Of a DNA stretch of 17,313 nt, positions 1 to 8,405 are shown piece after piece (the stretch's first letter is position 1; each line of letters opens with the position of its first letter). The position numbers and the translations under genes are program-made. The DNA comes from Actinomycetes bacterium (lineage in GTDB: Bacteria > Actinomycetota > Thermoleophilia > Solirubrobacterales > Solirubrobacteraceae): NCBI GenBank assembly GCA_023404805.1, contig JAEYAL010000130.1:1-17313 (forward strand), given 5' to 3'. The notes under the pieces are model-generated. The model was not told the origin of the DNA, did no database searches, and saw only the letters and a program-made list of their open reading frames with translations.

Positions 1-2
1 CC

Positions 3-416
3 GTGACCCCGCCTGGCACCACGCCCGGCGGCATCGCCCCCGACGACGCCCAGTCGCTGCCTCCCGCGTCGACCACCGAGTCGCCCGCCGGGACGACCCC
101 GCAGTCCGGCGCCACGCCGGTGCCGCCGCCGTATCTCGCGCCTGGGCCCGGCGCGCAGGTCCAGCCGGTTTCGGCCGTTGCCGAGCTCGATGCGCCCGAA
201 GTGCCGCTCGAGCCCCTCCGCCTCGCCGCGCTGATCGCGGCGCTGATCGCCACGCTGCTCCTCGCCGGCGCCACGCTGCTGCGCACGCTCGGCCTGCGGA
301 GCATCCCCGCGACCGTCGTCCCCGACGCCCCTCACGCGGGCGCGCGCACAGGCATCCGGGACCGCGTCTCATCCGTCGCTGACGATGTCCGCGACTTCCT
401 GCGCCACAGCCGCTGA
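3..416 (+). CDS. C-terminal part of a Pro/Thr-rich single-pass membrane protein (5' end outside window)
   Basis: The frame is open at the left edge of the window, so the GTG at base 3 is probably internal and the gene is likely truncated. About 68 residues rich in Pro, Thr, Ala and Gly look like a disordered extracytoplasmic linker. A hydrophobic helix follows at about residues 72-94 (LRLAALIAALIATLLLAGA), then a basic tail ending in RDFLRHSR. This is the layout of a surface protein with an outside linker and a C-terminal anchor, or the tail of a larger cell-wall protein. There is no LPXTG sorting signal and no recognisable catalytic domain. The TGA at 414-416 is followed at once by a 6-bp hairpin. 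It sits about 500 bp upstream of nrdJ in the same direction, but the long gap argues against an operon. I do not recognise the family. Confidence 0.6.
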   Translation: MTPPGTTPGGIAPDDAQSLPPASTTESPAGTTPQSGATPVPPPYLAPGPGAQVQPVSAVAELDAPEVPLEPLRLAALIAALIATLLLAGATLLRTLGLRSIPATVVPDAPHAGARTGIRDRVSSVADDVRDFLRHSR

Positions 417-439
417 GCAGCGCCTCGCACGCACGCTGC
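417..439 (+). terminator. Weak terminator-like hairpin after the membrane-protein gene
   Basis: GCAGCG (417-422) pairs with CGCTGC (434-439) around an 11-nt loop, directly after the stop codon. There is no T-tract, so this is a possible factor-dependent stop or RNA 3' end rather than a canonical intrinsic terminator. Confidence 0.3.
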
Positions 440-693
440 GCCACCGCCGATCCTCAATGGGCCGGCGCCCACCTGCGGTCGTCGCCGCCCATCGCACGCA
501 CGATCCACTACCCAGCGGCTGCGGCGCGAGCGGTCAGAGAGCTGGCGCGGCGAGGTGGCCGGCCGGCCGGCTTCCGCCGACCCGTGTGCGTGGGCGCCAT
601 CCCCGCAATGACCGGTTTTTTCGTGCACCGGGCGCCGCGGCAAAGAACCCGCTCTCAGCGAAAAACGCCCCCACGGGGTGTCCCCAAGACCGC
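440..693. other. Gene-free stretch upstream of nrdJ
   Basis: I find no convincing gene here on either strand. The open frames that cross it have Arg/Pro-rich shadow composition and no ribosome site. Notable local sequence includes a GGCCGGCCGGCCGG run near 558-571, a T6 tract at 616-621 preceded by a weak GC hairpin near 588-606, and a GGGG-TGT-CCCC hairpin at 675-685. It probably holds the end of the previous transcript and the upstream promoter region of nrdJ. I see no NrdR-box pair (AT-rich acaCwATATwGtgt-type) and no recognisable cobalamin riboswitch core. Confidence 0.4.
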
Positions 694-700
694 TAGCGTC
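693..700 (+). promoter_or_regulatory. Putative nrdJ -10 element (CTAGCGTC)
   Basis: TAGCGT at 694-699 fits the actinobacterial -10 pattern TAnnnT and would start transcription near 706. The same octamer CTAGCGTC recurs upstream of two other plus-strand genes in the window (14814 and 15511). No good -35 hexamer is visible at 16-18 bp. An inverted repeat, AGACCG (687-692) / CGGTCT (719-724), brackets the element. The start site is inferred from sequence only. Confidence 0.35.
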
Positions 701-705
701 GAAGG

Positions 706-919
706 ACGAACGAAGCGACGGTCTGGACCCCCTCCCGGGCTGGCGCGACTGCACCCCAGGTGCAGCGCGCGGGCATCCACCAGGGGAAACTTTTCCGTCC
801 GGTGCGTTCGCAAGGATCAGGTGTTACCCCCTAAAGGGCCCACACCCGGACTCCAGCACTGCAAAACACCGGGACGAAACGACCGCGGACCCCGCCGTCG
901 GAAGAAGGAGAGAAGCGCC
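706..919 (+). promoter_or_regulatory. Structured nrdJ 5' leader (candidate cis-regulatory RNA)
   Basis: About 214 nt separate the putative start from the nrdJ ATG, and they are dense in hairpins. Hairpin A: GCGCG-a-CTGCACC (743-755) / GGTGCAG-CGCGC (759-770), loop CCA. Three-way junction B: GTCCG (797-801) / CGGAC (847-851) encloses a TGC-GTTC-GCA hairpin (803-812) and a GGTGT (820-824) / ACACC (842-846) stem topped by CCC/GGG (829-831/836-838). Hairpin C: CGAC-C-GCGG (880-888) / CCGC-C-GTCG (892-900), with a symmetric C.C mismatch and a 3-nt loop. The Shine-Dalgarno AAGGAG (905-910) starts five bases after hairpin C. Placement before a cobalamin-dependent enzyme suggests regulation by B12 or nucleotides, but I do not recognise the class I/II cobalamin riboswitch consensus, so ligand and mechanism are unknown. 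Confidence 0.45.
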
Positions 920-3829
<2,910 letters not shown>

Positions 3830-3835
<6 letters not shown>

Positions 3836-3938
3836 CGGACTCTCGCTTGCATCTCCCGTCCGCGTGGATCCGGCCCGGCCTAGCGGCCTAAACCGGCTCC
3901 ACGCGAACGGGATCTGCGGCGCGATAGCCACGTCAGCC
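3830..3938. repeat. Palindrome unit 1: long imperfect hairpin of about 109 bp at the nrdJ 3' end
   Basis: The whole segment folds on itself. The outer arm GGCTGACG (3830-3837) pairs with CGTCAGCC (3931-3938). Further in, CTCTCGC (3840-3846) pairs with GCGATAG (3921-3927) with one mismatch. A TT/GGC internal loop and a GCA/TGC step (3849-3851/3915-3917) follow, then a 2-nt mismatch, TCCCGT/ACGGGA (3854-3859/3907-3912), a C.A mismatch, and CGCGTGGA/TCCACGCG (3861-3868/3898-3905). The apex holds CCGG/CCGG and GGCC-TAGC-GGCC. The left arm overlaps the nrdJ stop codon. It may serve as the nrdJ terminator or RNA-stabilising end. Comparison with unit 2 shows a repeated architecture. Confidence 0.8.
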
Positions 3939-3956
3939 ACAGCCGGCCGGGCTGCG

Positions 3957-4062
3957 GCTGATACCCCTCTCGCTTGGACCTACGCCACGCACCAACCGAG
4001 CCGTACGTTCGTACTTACTCGGTCGCGCGCGCGGCGTATCTCCGGCGCGATAGGGCATCAGC
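3957..4062. repeat. Palindrome unit 2: tandem copy with compensatory arm changes
   Basis: It shares layout with the preceding unit, starting about 127 bp on. GCTGAT (3957-3962) pairs with ATCAGC (4057-4062), where unit 1 has GCTGAC/GTCAGC, so the pair changed on both sides. CTCTCGCTT is retained at the left (3967-3975) and GGCGCGATAG at the right (4044-4053). The same TT/GGC internal loop and the same 2-nt mismatch recur. Then TACGCC/GGCGTA (3981-3986/4033-4038) replaces a different sequence in unit 1 but still pairs. An A.C mismatch sits where unit 1 has C.A. The apex is ACCGAG/CTCGGT (3995-4000/4018-4023) over GTAC-GTTC-GTAC (4003-4014). Confidence 0.78.
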
Positions 4063-4064
4063 AA

Positions 4065-4121
4065 GCTGACGGACTCTCGTCTGAAGGGCGTCGGGGAAAT
4101 CCGGCGCCCTTCGGCGTTTCC
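4065..4121. repeat. Truncated third unit and adjacent alternative hairpins
   Basis: The 15-mer GCTGACGGACTCTCG at 4065-4079 is identical to 3831-3845, the left arm of unit 1. The right arm GGCGCGATAG...TCAGC is missing here. In its place is GAAGGGCG (4083-4090) / CGCCCTTC (4105-4112), extended by CGG/CCG. A competing hairpin pairs GGAAA (4094-4098) with TTTCC (4117-4121) through GCGCC/GGCG. The two share bases and cannot form together. Confidence 0.6.
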
Positions 4122-4138
4122 GGGGCGCAGCCCGGCAC

Positions 4139-4185
4139 AGGCCTCCGCATGGAGCGCCGGAAAACGGCGTTCCATGCGGAGGCCT
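4139..4185. terminator. Strong 21-bp terminator-like hairpin between convergent genes
   Basis: A 15-bp perfect arm (4139-4153 with 4171-4185), a G.T wobble, and CGCCG/CGGCG (4155-4159/4165-4169) close a GAAAA loop. It lies 40 bp beyond the stop of the minus-strand collagen/Hcp gene and about 300 bp after nrdJ. Neither side has a T-tract. It is most likely the transcript end of the minus-strand gene and a barrier between two converging transcripts. Confidence 0.7.
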
Positions 4186-4225
4186 CACGCGCTCGCCGGC
4201 GCGAACCAGCGGCGCGGCGGGCGCC

Positions 4226-5263
4226 CTAGAGCCCGTTCTCTTCGCTGTTCTTCGTGCGGTCCCAGCCGAACTTCACCGCGCCGCCGAGTCCGCCCTTGGG
4301 GTCGGTCGGGCGGTACTCGAGCTGGAACGAACCAACCTGGAGATCGACGTTCTCAAGCAGCGGCGGCTCAGCCTTGCCGCCCTGCTCCCACTTGCCCACC
4401 GCGACCAGCGAGAACTTGATCGTGAGGAAGTCAGCGCCGGTGCTGCGCTGGCGGAACGTGATCTTGCCCTCGCTCCAGTGGGAGCCGATCGCGACCGCCT
4501 TGATCAGCAGCGGCGTCGACTTGTCGATCCACTTCGTGAGGTGCACGTTGCCGAACTGCACCTTGCCGGCGCCAGCGCCGCCGGACGCGCTGCCGATGCT
4601 CAACGTGTTCTCCAGCGAGAACCCGAACGAATGGAGCTCGATCTCATCCTCGTGTCCGCGCACGACCGACTCGCCCTCAACCCCCGGGAGGGAGAGGAAC
4701 GCGTCAGCGGTACCGCCCGCCAGCGCCTCGCCGCCCAGCTGCAACGCCGCAGCAGCACCCGACGGACCAGCCGGACCAGCCGGACCCTGCGGGCCAACCG
4801 GACCCTGCGGACCCGCGGGACCCGTCGCGCCCGTGTCGCCACGCTCGCCCTTGGCACCAGGCGCGCCGACGGCGCCGGCCGCTCCGTCCTGGCCGTTGGC
4901 GCCCGCGGCGCCCGCGTCACCCTTGTCGCCCTTCGCGCCGGCGGCACCAGCGGCACCGACTGCGCCAGCAGCGCCTGCCGCCCCGGTATCGCCCTTGTCG
5001 CCCTTCCCGCCAGCGGCGCCAGCCGCGCCGGTATCGCCCTTCTGGCCCTTCTGGTTCCAGCTGATCGCCAGCTCGCCGCTGCGGCACGCGACGCCCTCGT
5101 CGACGATGCGGACGTTGCCCTTGTTCAGGCCGCCGGTGGCATAGCAGGCGTTGATCGTGCCACTTGCCGACGGGATGGCGGCGACAGCGATCGCACCGGT
5201 CACCGCGACGGCGGCAACGGTCGGGACGACGATCTTGCGGGGGTAATGCTTCAAGGGACGCAT
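4226..5263 (-). CDS. Secreted collagen-like protein with C-terminal Hcp-like domain
   Basis: This looks like an exported surface protein. Residues 1-34 carry a basic N-terminus (MRPLKHYPRK) and a hydrophobic stretch ending in IPSASG, a signal peptide or anchor. A short globular region with two cysteines (C40, C60) precedes 33 uninterrupted G-x-y triplets (residues 73-169) with KGDKGD and KGERGD motifs and an RGD at 141-143. The C-terminus (about 178-335) matches the Hcp/COG3157 pattern: GVEGES, EIELHSFGFS, VHLTKWIDKSTPLLIKA, ITFRQRSTGADFLTIKFSLV, FQLEYRP. Hcp proteins form T6SS tubes, but no T6SS gene is present, so a tube role is not implied. The ATG at 5263 is preferred over the GTG at 5296 because a TAGGTT hexamer lies 7 nt upstream, giving 345 residues. 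The domain call rests on motif resemblance. Confidence 0.85.
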   Translation of the reverse strand: MRPLKHYPRKIVVPTVAAVAVTGAIAVAAIPSASGTINACYATGGLNKGNVRIVDEGVACRSGELAISWNQKGQKGDTGAAGAAGGKGDKGDTGAAGAAGAVGAAGAAGAKGDKGDAGAAGANGQDGAAGAVGAPGAKGERGDTGATGPAGPQGPVGPQGPAGPAGPSGAAAALQLGGEALAGGTADAFLSLPGVEGESVVRGHEDEIELHSFGFSLENTLSIGSASGGAGAGKVQFGNVHLTKWIDKSTPLLIKAVAIGSHWSEGKITFRQRSTGADFLTIKFSLVAVGKWEQGGKAEPPLLENVDLQVGSFQLEYRPTDPKGGLGGAVKFGWDRTKNSEENGL

Positions 5264-5270
5264 GCGCGCC

Positions 5271-5300
5271 AACCTAGTGCTTGCGCGCCAGCGCACGCCA
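5271..5300 (-). promoter_or_regulatory. Putative leaderless promoter of the collagen/Hcp gene
   Basis: On the minus strand, TAGGTT (5276 to 5271) is followed by 7 nt and then the ATG at 5263, so transcription could start at the start codon. TGGCGT (5300 to 5295), 18 nt upstream, is only a weak -35. No Shine-Dalgarno sequence precedes the ATG. Confidence 0.4.
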
Positions 5301-5378
5301 CCTCGCCTCGGCAGAGTCCACCGCGCGTTGACGGATGCTCAGCCGCTGTGCGGCACATGACGCGTTCGATCGCCAAAA

Positions 5379-5432
5379 CGCAACCGGCTGCGGTCCAGTG
5401 ATCTCAACAACACTGGACCGCAGCCGGTTGCG
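5379..5432 (-). terminator. Intrinsic terminator of the ArsR-SRPBCC operon
   Basis: A perfect 22-bp inverted repeat (5379-5400 with 5411-5432) has a 10-nt loop (ATCTCAACAA). Read on the minus strand it is followed by TTTT (5378 to 5375). It lies about 105 bp beyond the SRPBCC stop codon. The stem is unusually long for an intrinsic terminator. Confidence 0.8.
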
Positions 5433-5537
5433 GCGCCGGCTCGCCCAAGCAGCCGGCCCGCGAGGCTCGGCGGCGAGCTGCGGCGCAGCCGTGCAGCCGG
5501 TGCAGGCGGCGCCCGGCGTCGCAGGCACACCGCCCGT

Positions 5538-6044
5538 CTACTCGGCGAGCAGGAAGTCGTCGGCGCCCTCGGGCTTGGTGCGGAACTTCGCGGGCGTTGC
5601 GAGCAGCGCGTCGAGCTTGTAGAGCGACTGGGTCCAGCCGACCTCGCTCATCTCCGACATGAACTCCGGGAACGGGCCCTGGGTGATCTTCAGGCGGGTG
5701 CCGTCGCCCTCGGGGATGAACTCGAACCGCGCCGTGATCTTGGTGCCATCCTCCATTCCGGGGAAGCCGTTGGCGATCTCGTAGCCGACGAGCAGCTCGT
5801 TCTCGACGACCTCTTCGAAGACGGAGCTGACCGGCGAGGTCTGCTCGGTGTTGTCCTTGTTGACCATCGTGAAACGCCAATGGCCGCCGGGCTTCACGTC
5901 GACATCGATCGTGTCGGCAGGCACGACGAACTGCAGCGGCCCGAACCACTGCGCCATCTGCTCCGGCACGACGAACGCGTCGTAGACCATCGACGGCGGC
6001 GCGTCGAAGTAGCGGGAGATCGTGACTTCGTAGGTGTCAGACAT
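5538..6044 (-). CDS. SRPBCC family protein (AHSA1/Aha1-like START-fold)
   Basis: A 168-residue cytoplasmic protein of the Bet v1-like/START superfamily. Family features seen: the opening strand TYEVTISRYFDAPPSMVYDAF, the helix EQMAQWFGP, the strands KPGGHWRFTM and LLVGYEI, TRLKITQGPF, and the C-terminal helix VGWTQSLYKLDALL lining the ligand cavity. AHSA1-like proteins bind hydrophobic ligands, and the substrate is unknown. The ATG at 6044 is chosen because it overlaps the stop region of the upstream ArsR gene by 8 nt (ATGTCTGA), the usual translational coupling for this pair; the frame extends further upstream but inside the regulator. ArsR-SRPBCC gene pairs are common in Actinomycetota, where the regulator controls its partner. 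A strong terminator follows. Confidence 0.92.
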   Translation of the reverse strand: MSDTYEVTISRYFDAPPSMVYDAFVVPEQMAQWFGPLQFVVPADTIDVDVKPGGHWRFTMVNKDNTEQTSPVSSVFEEVVENELLVGYEIANGFPGMEDGTKITARFEFIPEGDGTRLKITQGPFPEFMSEMSEVGWTQSLYKLDALLATPAKFRTKPEGADDFLLAE

Positions 6045-6498
6045 CGGAGTCGTCCTTGTCGGTATGGGGTGTGGGGTTGGCGCCAGCAGCAGACGTGGTG
6101 TCCGCACCAGCGGTCGTGGATTCGCCGGTGGGCGTGGCGGCTGCGCCGGGCTGCCGCTGCTGGGCGGCGAGCTGGCGCTTCATGAAGTCCAAGTGGGCGT
6201 CGAGCCGGTCGAGCCGCTCGCCCCAGAGGCGGGTGACGCTCTCCATCCATCCGGTGGCGCTCTCCAGCGGCTGGGCGCGCAGTGAGCTCGTGCGCCACTG
6301 GGCCCGCTGCCCGCGCTCGATGAGCCCGGCCTGCTCGAGCACCTTCAGGTGGCGAGAGATGGCAGGCAGGCTGATGGGGAACGGCTCGGCCAGCTCACCG
6401 ACCGTCGCCTCGCCCTCCGAGAGCCGCTCGAGCATCGAGCGGCGCGTCGGATCGGCAAGCGCCGAGAAGACAAGGCTGAGCGGGTCGGAAGCGGCCAC
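6037..6498 (-). CDS. ArsR-family winged-helix transcriptional regulator
   Basis: A 153-residue DNA-binding repressor. The N-terminus DPLSLVFSALADPTRRSMLERL and the recognition helix region ISLPAISRHLKVLEQAGLIERG are hallmarks of ArsR proteins. No metal-binding cysteine motif (ELCVCDL type) is present, so it belongs to the non-metal group paired with SRPBCC proteins. The last 45 residues or so are a Thr/Ala/Pro-rich disordered tail. The GTG at 6498 is chosen because a TTGACA/TACGTT promoter ends 6 nt before it. A longer frame exists upstream but would run across the promoter. First gene of a two-gene operon, probably autoregulated through the palindromes overlapping its promoter. Confidence 0.93.
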   Translation of the reverse strand: MAASDPLSLVFSALADPTRRSMLERLSEGEATVGELAEPFPISLPAISRHLKVLEQAGLIERGQRAQWRTSSLRAQPLESATGWMESVTRLWGERLDRLDAHLDFMKRQLAAQQRQPGAAATPTGESTTAGADTTSAAGANPTPHTDKDDSDV

Positions 6499-6534
6499 GC
6501 ATTTAACGTAGTCGTTAATTAACCATCTTGTCAA
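6499..6534 (-). promoter_or_regulatory. Leaderless arsR promoter with overlapping operator palindromes
   Basis: On the minus strand, a perfect -35 TTGACA (6534 to 6529), an 18-nt spacer, -10 TACGTT (6510 to 6505), then AAATGC and GTG. Two palindromes sit over it: GTTAATTAAC (6514-6523) in the spacer, and TTAACG-TAGT-CGTTAA (6503-6518) covering the -10. This is a plausible ArsR autorepression site. The site is strikingly AT-rich against its surroundings. Confidence 0.75.
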
Positions 6535-6540
6535 GTACGA

Positions 6541-6563
6541 ACCAGGACCTGCTCGGTCCTGGT
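6541..6563 (-). terminator. Hairpin after the ATPase/AbrB operon
   Basis: ACCAGGAC (6541-6548) pairs with GTCCTGGT (6556-6563) around a 7-nt loop, 14 bp beyond the stop of the last gene of the operon and just upstream of the arsR -35. There is no T-tract, so it is a probable insulator or transcript end. Confidence 0.45.
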
Positions 6564-6576
6564 CGGTGGAGCCGAT

Positions 6577-7986
6577 CTAAGGCAGCGTCTCGCTAGCGGT
6601 CACGCTCGCCAGGATCTGCGGCGCTTGCGATCTGACCTCAAGCTTGAGCTTCTCGAACTCTTCACGAACGACGTCCCTGTAATCAGGGACGTTGGCCTCA
6701 AGCCAACGAAGCGCGCCCTCGTCGTCCCTTTCGTCCATGATGGCTTCGAACTCATCGAGCTGGTCCTCATTAAGCCTGCGGGCGATCACCATGCCGGTCC
6801 GCGATTCGAGCGTGCCGTAAAACGTCCGCTTGACCAACTCCCGGTCTTCGTCGGGGAGGTCGTCAAGCCCGACGTCGTGAATCAACTGGTCATCAACCAC
6901 GAGCGTGTCCGACCCCGTCGTCGCATTCGAGCCGTCCGGTCGCAGCAAGAAATCAAACAGAGGTCTGAGGGCGCTTGAGGAGCTGGAGTGCGTAGAGCTC
7001 TGGCTTGGCGGCGGAGTTAGCCCGAACAGCCGGAGCTCTGCGGCCGTGAAGTGGTGCAACCAAGCAGTCGGGGTCATCAGCGCCGCGCCGAACGAGTCGG
7101 CGGCTGCCAACGTGAAGGCTGCCTGCTCAAGTTCCAACGGCGACATCTCGTCTCCGCCCGCCCGCTTGTGTCGCGCGGCAAATCTCATGCCGCGAATCGC
7201 AGCGTCGGCGCCAGCCGCTTCGACACGGATGGTCATCCCTGGATGTATCTGTGACGGGCGATCGAGGGATACCAGAAGGCGCCGCCAGTCCCATCTGCTG
7301 AGCCCGGCACCCACTCCGCTGAGTTGAACCAAGTCGCGGGGTAGCTCCCGGGACCTGGTGCGGGCCACCAACCGCCTGACGGCGAGGTCGGCCTCGGACG
7401 CTGCGATAAGAAGCTGTCGTCCACCAGCAACGTCAAGCCCCGCAAGGAGCCGTCCAACGAGTGGCTCAGCGACGAGAACCGCGCTAGCTCCTTCCCGCTC
7501 GAGTACGACATAGTCGATAGCTGCCGGCGACAACCATTGCGCGGCAAGTCGATCGGTGCCTCCAGCAGGTGTAACGATCACCTTGTCTTCGAACGCCGCG
7601 AGCTCGACGCTGCCGCCTCGCTGCAATGACCATTGATGCCGGAGAGCAGCCGGCAGGCTGAGCTGGCCGTTTGGAGCGACCTTGTAGGCCACCCATCTGC
7701 CACCGGGGGTGACATGCGCGGCCGTATTGCTCAGCGCCTTGCGCCGAATGATCGTTACGCTTGACGGAAGCCTGTCTTCGCCTTGGGGAACGAGCACTTC
7801 GACGAAGCCTCCGCTGGCGATCCCGAAAGGTTCCCGTACCGATACCGGGATGACGATCTGGCCGCTCGCTGAGACGCGCTGAAGTGTGAAACCGAGGAGT
7901 AGGCGTTGGTCGTCGACCAGTGACGACCGCGATGTGCTGAGGCCGCGAGCTTGAAGCTCGGTTCGGAGACGCTGGGAGGTGGTCAC
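6577..7986 (-). CDS. Protein with two AbrB/SpoVT-like motifs and a DUF5663-like C-terminus
   Basis: This 469-residue protein is not assigned to a known function. Residues 36-66 (QRVSASGQIVIPVSVREPFG...GGFVEVLV) and 101-140 (YKVAPNGQLSLPAALRHQWSLQRGG...KVIVTP) both follow the AbrB/SpoVT swapped-hairpin pattern (V..nGqi.IP..lR...gi..Gg.V.v), so DNA or RNA binding is likely. The middle (about 150-320) is Arg/Leu-rich without a recognised fold. A Ser-rich linker (SSTHSSSSS) leads to an acidic helical tail (about 365-455) resembling DUF5663: GLDDLPDEDRELVKRTFY, LNEDQLDEFEAIMDERDDEGALRWLEANVPDY. The GTG at 7986 overlaps the upstream stop by GTGA, and GGGGTGG just upstream may serve as a ribosome site. 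Last gene of the operon. Confidence 0.75.
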   Translation of the reverse strand: MTTSQRLRTELQARGLSTSRSSLVDDQRLLLGFTLQRVSASGQIVIPVSVREPFGIASGGFVEVLVPQGEDRLPSSVTIIRRKALSNTAAHVTPGGRWVAYKVAPNGQLSLPAALRHQWSLQRGGSVELAAFEDKVIVTPAGGTDRLAAQWLSPAAIDYVVLEREGASAVLVAEPLVGRLLAGLDVAGGRQLLIAASEADLAVRRLVARTRSRELPRDLVQLSGVGAGLSRWDWRRLLVSLDRPSQIHPGMTIRVEAAGADAAIRGMRFAARHKRAGGDEMSPLELEQAAFTLAAADSFGAALMTPTAWLHHFTAAELRLFGLTPPPSQSSTHSSSSSALRPLFDFLLRPDGSNATTGSDTLVVDDQLIHDVGLDDLPDEDRELVKRTFYGTLESRTGMVIARRLNEDQLDEFEAIMDERDDEGALRWLEANVPDYRDVVREEFEKLKLEVRSQAPQILASVTASETLP

Positions 7987-8405
7987 CGACCACCCCGCGC
8001 GGCGATGATCTCAAGCAGCAGTTCCGTCAGCTCGGCTTCGTCTTCCTCGTAGCCTTCCAGGACCAGGGCCTCGAACGCGCTGTCGTACGGACGCAGGTGC
8101 CCAAGGATGGCGAGGTTGATTTGCCCGTCGGAAGCGTCCGATGGATCGTCGACCAACCGCACGTCGCCCTCGACTACTAGAACGGCAACACGGGGTGCGG
8201 CCGTGCGGTCGCGCAAAGCACGCGCCAGCAGCAAGACACTCCGGCGAATGATGTTTTCTTCGGAGATGTTTAGCTCAGTTGCTGCGTCGGCGATTGCCAA
8301 CCGGAGTCGCTCGTCCAGGCGGGAGATATCGGCCTCGTGACGCACAGCGGCCTCGTCTCCCGCCTCAGGGGAAGATTCAGGGTTGGTTGCCTTGGGATCG
8401 CTCAT
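7983..8405 (-). CDS. Small acidic protein with ribbon-helix-helix-like N-terminal region
   Basis: A 140-residue protein of unassigned function. After a disordered acidic start, residues about 27-65 (ISRLDERLRLAIADAATELN followed by ISEENIIRRSVLLLARAL) match the Arc/CopG/ParD layout: a short strand, then helix A, a turn at NISEE and helix B. A DNA-binding dimer is therefore plausible. The second half (VAVLVVEGDVRLVDD... to ELTELLLEIIAARGGR) looks like a small alpha/beta segment with acidic helices. It is coupled on both sides: ATGA with the ATPase stop and GTGA with the AbrB-like gene. RHH proteins assist relaxosomes, partition systems and toxin-antitoxin modules, and the link to a DNA-pump ATPase favours a DNA-recognition role. 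That role is inferred. Confidence 0.65.
   Translation of the reverse strand: MSDPKATNPESSPEAGDEAAVRHEADISRLDERLRLAIADAATELNISEENIIRRSVLLLARALRDRTAAPRVAVLVVEGDVRLVDDPSDASDGQINLAILGHLRPYDSAFEALVLEGYEEDEAELTELLLEIIAARGGR

Noticed and set aside
706..919. Cobalamin riboswitch upstream of nrdJ
   Set aside because: The conserved B12-box region and core of cobalamin riboswitches could not be found. Only a generic structured leader is supported.
440..919. NrdR boxes
   Set aside because: No pair of AT-rich NrdR-type palindromes is visible in this GC-rich region.
4254..5144. Plus-strand frame with GPAGPCGPTG-like repeats opposite the collagen gene
   Set aside because: The complement of GGN-CCN repeats also reads as Pro/Ala/Gly repeats. 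The minus strand has strict G-x-y phase, a signal peptide and the Hcp-like domain.
4226..5263. Type VI secretion system component
   Set aside because: The Hcp-like domain is attached to a collagen stalk and signal peptide, and no sheath, baseplate or ClpV gene is in the window.
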